A stretch of DNA of 5,078 bases, taken from assembly GCA_017472375.1 (NCBI GenBank), contig JAFUQL010000158.1, positions 1 through 5,078 of the forward strand, read 5' to 3'. Both the position numbers and the translations under genes were made by a program. Positions 5,071 through 5,078 of this stretch are shown one piece after another. Source of the stretch: Oscillospiraceae bacterium. GTDB lineage: Bacteria; Bacillota; Clostridia; Oscillospirales; Ruminococcaceae. Each line of letters starts with the position of its first letter. The stretch's first letter is position 1. The notes under the pieces were generated by a model, which was not told where the DNA came from, did no database searches, and was given only the letters and a program-made list of their open reading frames with translations.

Positions 5071-5078
5071 CCCTGCCC

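Noticed and set aside
1..5078. CRISPR array, insertion sequence, tRNA or rRNA
   Set aside because: No regularly spaced repeats, transposase motifs, terminal inverted repeats or RNA-gene signatures were seen by eye on either strand.

Overview
The window is a GC-rich, Gram-positive-looking chromosomal segment. It carries the end of a dTDP-L-rhamnose cassette, a convergent LysE-type exporter gene, and a divergently transcribed two-gene osmoprotectant/betaine-type ABC importer. Strong GG(A)GG ribosome binding sites, GC-rich codon endings, the tethered binding protein and the form of RmlB/RmlD suggest a high-GC Clostridia member, possibly an Oscillospiraceae/Ruminococcaceae gut bacterium. The organism is an inference, because no rRNA or marker gene is present.

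Layout: bases 2-205 are the C-terminal end of rfbD (dTDP-4-dehydrorhamnose reductase, + strand). rfbB (dTDP-glucose 4,6-dehydratase, + strand, 213-1277) follows after 7 bp and ends that operon. A long hairpin at 1346-1387 separates rfbB from a convergent minus-strand gene for a six-helix LysE/RhtB-family exporter (1406-1999). The hairpin has a U-rich tail only in the minus-strand reading. Then comes a 352-bp non-coding region (2000-2351). Its right half falls to about 26% GC (hand count over 2161-2280) and carries repeats, a palindrome and extended -10 promoter-like elements on both strands.

From 2352 two genes are read rightwards as a tight operon. The first is an ABC ATPase with two C-terminal CBS domains (2352-3482). 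The second, after 4 bp, starts with GTG and encodes a permease fused to its own extracellular substrate-binding domain (3487-5070). Together they form a complete importer of the OpuC/OpuF/BilE/EgtU type: the ATPase powers transport and probably gates it through the CBS pair, and the fusion supplies both channel and ligand capture. Quaternary amines such as betaine, carnitine or choline are the default substrate guess, but the binding domain departs from the usual family motifs and the ligand is open.

The window ends 8 bases after the fusion gene. Nothing here amounts to a clearly new system. The points most worth a second look are the divergent binding domain and the unusually structured AT-rich control region.
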